Origin: Candidatus Kapaibacterium sp.
GTDB taxonomy: Bacteria > Bacteroidota > Ignavibacteria > Kapaibacteriales > UBA4661
Assembly (NCBI GenBank): GCA_025455065.1
Contig: JALONG010000010.1
Span: 1-64,000 of the forward strand
Reading direction: 5' to 3'
Length of the DNA: 64,000 nt
A program made the position numbers and the translations under genes. This document shows, in pieces, positions 62,457-64,000 of this stretch (positions are counted from its first letter, which is position 1; each line of letters begins with the position of its first letter). The notes under the pieces are model-generated. The model made no database searches and was not told the origin of the DNA. It was given only the letters and a program-made list of their open reading frames with translations.

Positions 62457-62924
62457 ATGAAATATATAGTTTGGTTGCTGCTCGCAGCGACAACACTTTT
62501 TTGTAACGCTTGCTATACCGAACCCAATCCACTAAGCAGTGTGGCGACAGTTGGTGGTCCGATAGCACTGGTGCGGACATTTACCGTTACCAATCCCGCA
62601 ACAAATACTCAGGTGAGCGCTTTAACAGCAGCGACGGCGACACCACTCACATTGACGGTCGCTTACACAACACTTGATGTACCTGTAACACAGGTGAATC
62701 TTTACCGACAAATCGGAACAATGCGAACACAAGTTTCCACGGTGAGCGTGAATGTTGCGCCATCAATGAATCAAGTACGCCAAACGTTTACGTACACCAT
62801 TCCTGCCGGAACAGCCGCAAATACACGGATATTCCTCATTGCAGGAGTTGTAACGGCAAATGGCGAATCGTTCTCCGGTAACGGAGTCTCAGGCGCGGGG
62901 ACAGTTATTCTGACTTCGCGGTAA
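62457..62924 (+). CDS. Small lipoprotein, third gene of the SusC-SusD operon
   Basis: A 155-residue protein. Signal peptide MKYIVWLLLAATTLFCNAC ends in a lipobox with Cys at residue 19. The mature part (about 136 residues) is rich in Thr, Val and Ala, with alternating strands such as RTFTVTNPATNTQVSALTAA and FTYTIPAGTAANTRIFLIAG, suggesting an Ig-like beta-sandwich. A surface-exposed SusE/F-like ligand-binding role is plausible from its position, not from sequence. A diverged, 5'-truncated copy of its C-terminal part lies at 63741-64000. Confidence 0.75.
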   Translation: MKYIVWLLLAATTLFCNACYTEPNPLSSVATVGGPIALVRTFTVTNPATNTQVSALTAATATPLTLTVAYTTLDVPVTQVNLYRQIGTMRTQVSTVSVNVAPSMNQVRQTFTYTIPAGTAANTRIFLIAGVVTANGESFSGNGVSGAGTVILTSR

Positions 62925-62981
62925 GCATAATGAGGTAAACATTACGCACGAAACTTGCGTGTGTTTGCCGAAACAAACAAC

Positions 62982-63035
62982 AAACCGCCGCTCGAAACAC
63001 CGTTTTTACACGGTTTCAAGCGGCGGTTTCTGTTT
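62982..63035 (+). terminator. Strong terminator ending the SusC-SusD operon
   Basis: AAACCGCCGCTCGAAACACC (62982 on) pairs with CGGTTTCAAGCGGCGGTTT (63011-63029), with minor mismatches, and TGTTTTT follows. Confidence 0.88.
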
Positions 63036-63132
63036 TTCCTGGGTGCTATGCTCATATGTGCTGTCATTGCATAAGAGTTTTTGCATATTCAACCTCATCC
63101 CGATAATTACATTTTTTGCAGAAGGAGGTGCC

Positions 63133-63162
63133 ATGAGCGGTGTACACGTAACTGAGAACTAA
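63133..63162 (+). other. Possible 9-codon mini-ORF with a strong Shine-Dalgarno
   Basis: GAAGGAGGTGCC directly precedes ATG, giving the peptide MSGVHVTEN and then TAA. Most genes in this window lack a Shine-Dalgarno sequence, so the site stands out. It could be a leader peptide or a chance match. Confidence 0.3.
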
Positions 63163-63252
63163 AAATCTTGAGTCCAAATACATCAACACAAAATTCACAT
63201 AAAATTTGAGAAAAATAAGAAATAAATTGAAAATATCGTCAGGAGGAACTTT

Positions 63253-63291
63253 GTGCCGACATTTCTTGTTAAGAAAATGTCATCCATATAA
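63253..63291 (+). other. Possible GTG-started mini-ORF with Shine-Dalgarno
   Basis: CAGGAGGAACTTT precedes GTG, which opens VPTFLVKKMSSI and then TAA. The frame overlaps a small hairpin (GACATTTCTT against AAGAAAATGTC, one bulge). The surrounding 408-base gap between the operon and the peptide precursor also holds the terminator and the first mini-ORF. Confidence 0.25.
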
Positions 63292-63332
63292 TTTCATTTA
63301 TTTCTATTCATATTTTTTTTACAGGAGTTGTT

Positions 63333-63659
63333 ATGTTAGAGCAAAAGCAAAAATTGCGTTTAGATGAGTTGAATATTGAAAGTTTTGTTACTGACACTAG
63401 TTCAGGCACTACCACTCGCACCTATAAGGGTGGCTACACAACATTTGAGTGGGGTGGGACAGGGCGTGCGAGTGGGGTGTCTTGGTGTGATTGTGTAAGT
63501 GATAATTGTTATGGCACTGAAGGCATTTATACACGACGTGCTGATTGCCAAAGTCAAGCATGGACATGTACATGCCCACCAATACCACCGAACCACACAC
63601 AGAATAATTGCACAATACACGGTCCTGGTTGTTATGATACAATTAATGAACCCTGCTAA
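63333..63659 (+). CDS. Pinensin-like, Cys-rich RiPP precursor peptide
   Basis: A 108-residue peptide with a clear ribosome-binding site (ACAGGAGTTGTT before the ATG). The N-terminus KQKLRLDELNIESFVTD (residues 5-21) matches the leader consensus of pinensin-type and related Bacteroidota precursors (K.L.LdeL.v.SFvT). A Gly-Gly pair at 33-34 or 41-42 could be the protease cut site. The remaining core has nine cysteines (CDC at 52-54, then Cys at 59, a TCTC pair and further single Cys to the C-terminal residue) with many Thr and Ser, as needed for lanthionine or disulfide formation. No LanB, LanC, radical-SAM or peptidase/transporter gene is inside the window. Secretion and modification are inferred. 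Confidence 0.75.
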   Translation: MLEQKQKLRLDELNIESFVTDTSSGTTTRTYKGGYTTFEWGGTGRASGVSWCDCVSDNCYGTEGIYTRRADCQSQAWTCTCPPIPPNHTQNNCTIHGPGCYDTINEPC

Positions 63660-63740
63660 TATTAATCCCATATAAAATCATACAGTTAGGCATCTTATAA
63701 AAAAAATAACAAAAGGGGCTTTTGCTTCATTTTTTCTTTT

Positions 63741-64000
63741 ATTGTCGAATACACAACGCTCGAAGCGCCCGTTACGGCAGTAAATCTTTATATCCAAAGC
63801 TGTAGCACTCGTACTCGTGCGGTGAACGTTGCGCCCTCGCCCAATCGTGTGCGGCAAACCATTATGTACACCGTCCCCGCGACGGCAGCAGCAGGGTCAC
63901 GTATCGCCCTTGTTTCCGGTGTGGTAACGGCAAATGGTGAATCCTTCTCTGGGACAGGCGTTGTCTCCAGTGCAGGTGTGCCGACAGCAGGTGTCGCCGT
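63741..64000 (+). pseudogene. 5'-truncated copy of the small SusC/D-operon lipoprotein (runs off the window)
   Basis: From about 63744 the frame encodes YTTLEAPVTAVNLYIQ, a Cys/Thr/Arg stretch, VNVAPSPNRVRQT and SGVVTANGESFSGTGV, clearly homologous to residues about 70-150 of the lipoprotein at 62457-62924. The part encoding the signal peptide and first half is missing. The frame is closed by a TAG at 63687 and has no ATG between, so it has no start. Many differences are synonymous, so the duplication is not recent. The 3' end lies beyond the window. Confidence 0.7.

Noticed and set aside
62959-63162. 67-codon frame crossing the operon terminator
   Set aside because: It runs through the terminator hairpin and has no start signal. 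Only its last nine codons have a ribosome-binding site and are listed as a mini-ORF.
1-64000. CRISPR arrays, tRNA and rRNA genes, transposases, prophage
   Set aside because: Repeats present are palindromic and not evenly spaced with unique spacers. No cloverleaf, rRNA segment or DDE/tyrosine/serine recombinase motif was seen by eye.

Overview
The window reads as chromosome from a member of the Bacteroidota/Chlorobiota (FCB) group with moderate GC. The case rests on a SusC/SusD-type outer-membrane pair, a protein ending in a type IX secretion (Por) sorting-like domain, a pinensin-like RiPP leader, Y_Y_Y/two-component-propeller receptors, start codons that mostly lack a Shine-Dalgarno sequence, and several promoters of the TTTG-N~20-TAnnTTTG type. 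A Kapabacteria- or Chlorobi-like lineage fits, but the species cannot be fixed from this sequence. No transposase, phage gene, CRISPR array, rRNA or tRNA was seen.

Layout. 1-0.7 kb is gene-free and consists of three consecutive imperfect palindromes. 0.7-7.1 kb (minus) holds a LolC/E-like permease, a PaaI-type thioesterase, a SAM methyltransferase and a large propeller/Y_Y_Y receptor ending in a class III adenylate cyclase. 7.5-19.4 kb (plus) holds cinA, a TPR protein, a large secreted repeat protein, an OmpA-like protein, an ECF sigma factor with a probable anti-sigma partner, and a small membrane protein overlapping a TonB-dependent receptor gene. 19.4-23.1 kb (minus) holds a PQQ-propeller lipoprotein, an N-acetylglucosamine-kinase-like ATPase and a DUF3108 protein. 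23.3-25.3 kb has an aldo/keto reductase and tsaD. 25.4-29.9 kb (minus) has a propeller histidine kinase and ddl. 30.2-41.7 kb (plus) has a Nudix hydrolase, parA-parB, a long-chain acyl-CoA ligase, an outer-membrane barrel, ppa, kynurenine 3-monooxygenase, a double M16 protease and a 57-residue membrane protein. 41.8-45.6 kb has an orphan ATP-grasp ligase, a DUF4160-DUF2442 pair, GDP-L-fucose synthase and mnmA. 46.1-52.0 kb (plus) has an LRR protein, a DUF2807 lipoprotein, a DUF2339 membrane protein and a T9SS-sorted protein. 52.0-54.5 kb (minus) has photolyase and rpsF-rplI. 54.8-57.4 kb has a CPBP protease, a coiled-coil lipoprotein and a small membrane protein. 57.6-62.9 kb is a SusC-SusD-lipoprotein operon, followed by a Cys-rich pinensin-like peptide precursor (63.3 kb) and a 5'-truncated copy of the operon's third gene at the window edge.

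Most of the content is housekeeping: cell wall (ddl), tRNA modification (tsaD, mnmA), chromosome partition (parAB), ribosome (rpsF, rplI) and lipid activation. It is interleaved with an envelope sensing and uptake layer: two propeller receptors with different outputs (cAMP versus histidine kinase), an ECF sigma system, two TonB-dependent receptors and many secreted repeat proteins.

The most unusual material is (i) the Cys-rich RiPP precursor lying between a lipoprotein gene and its truncated copy and (ii) at least three families of nested palindromic repeats dispersed between the genes.
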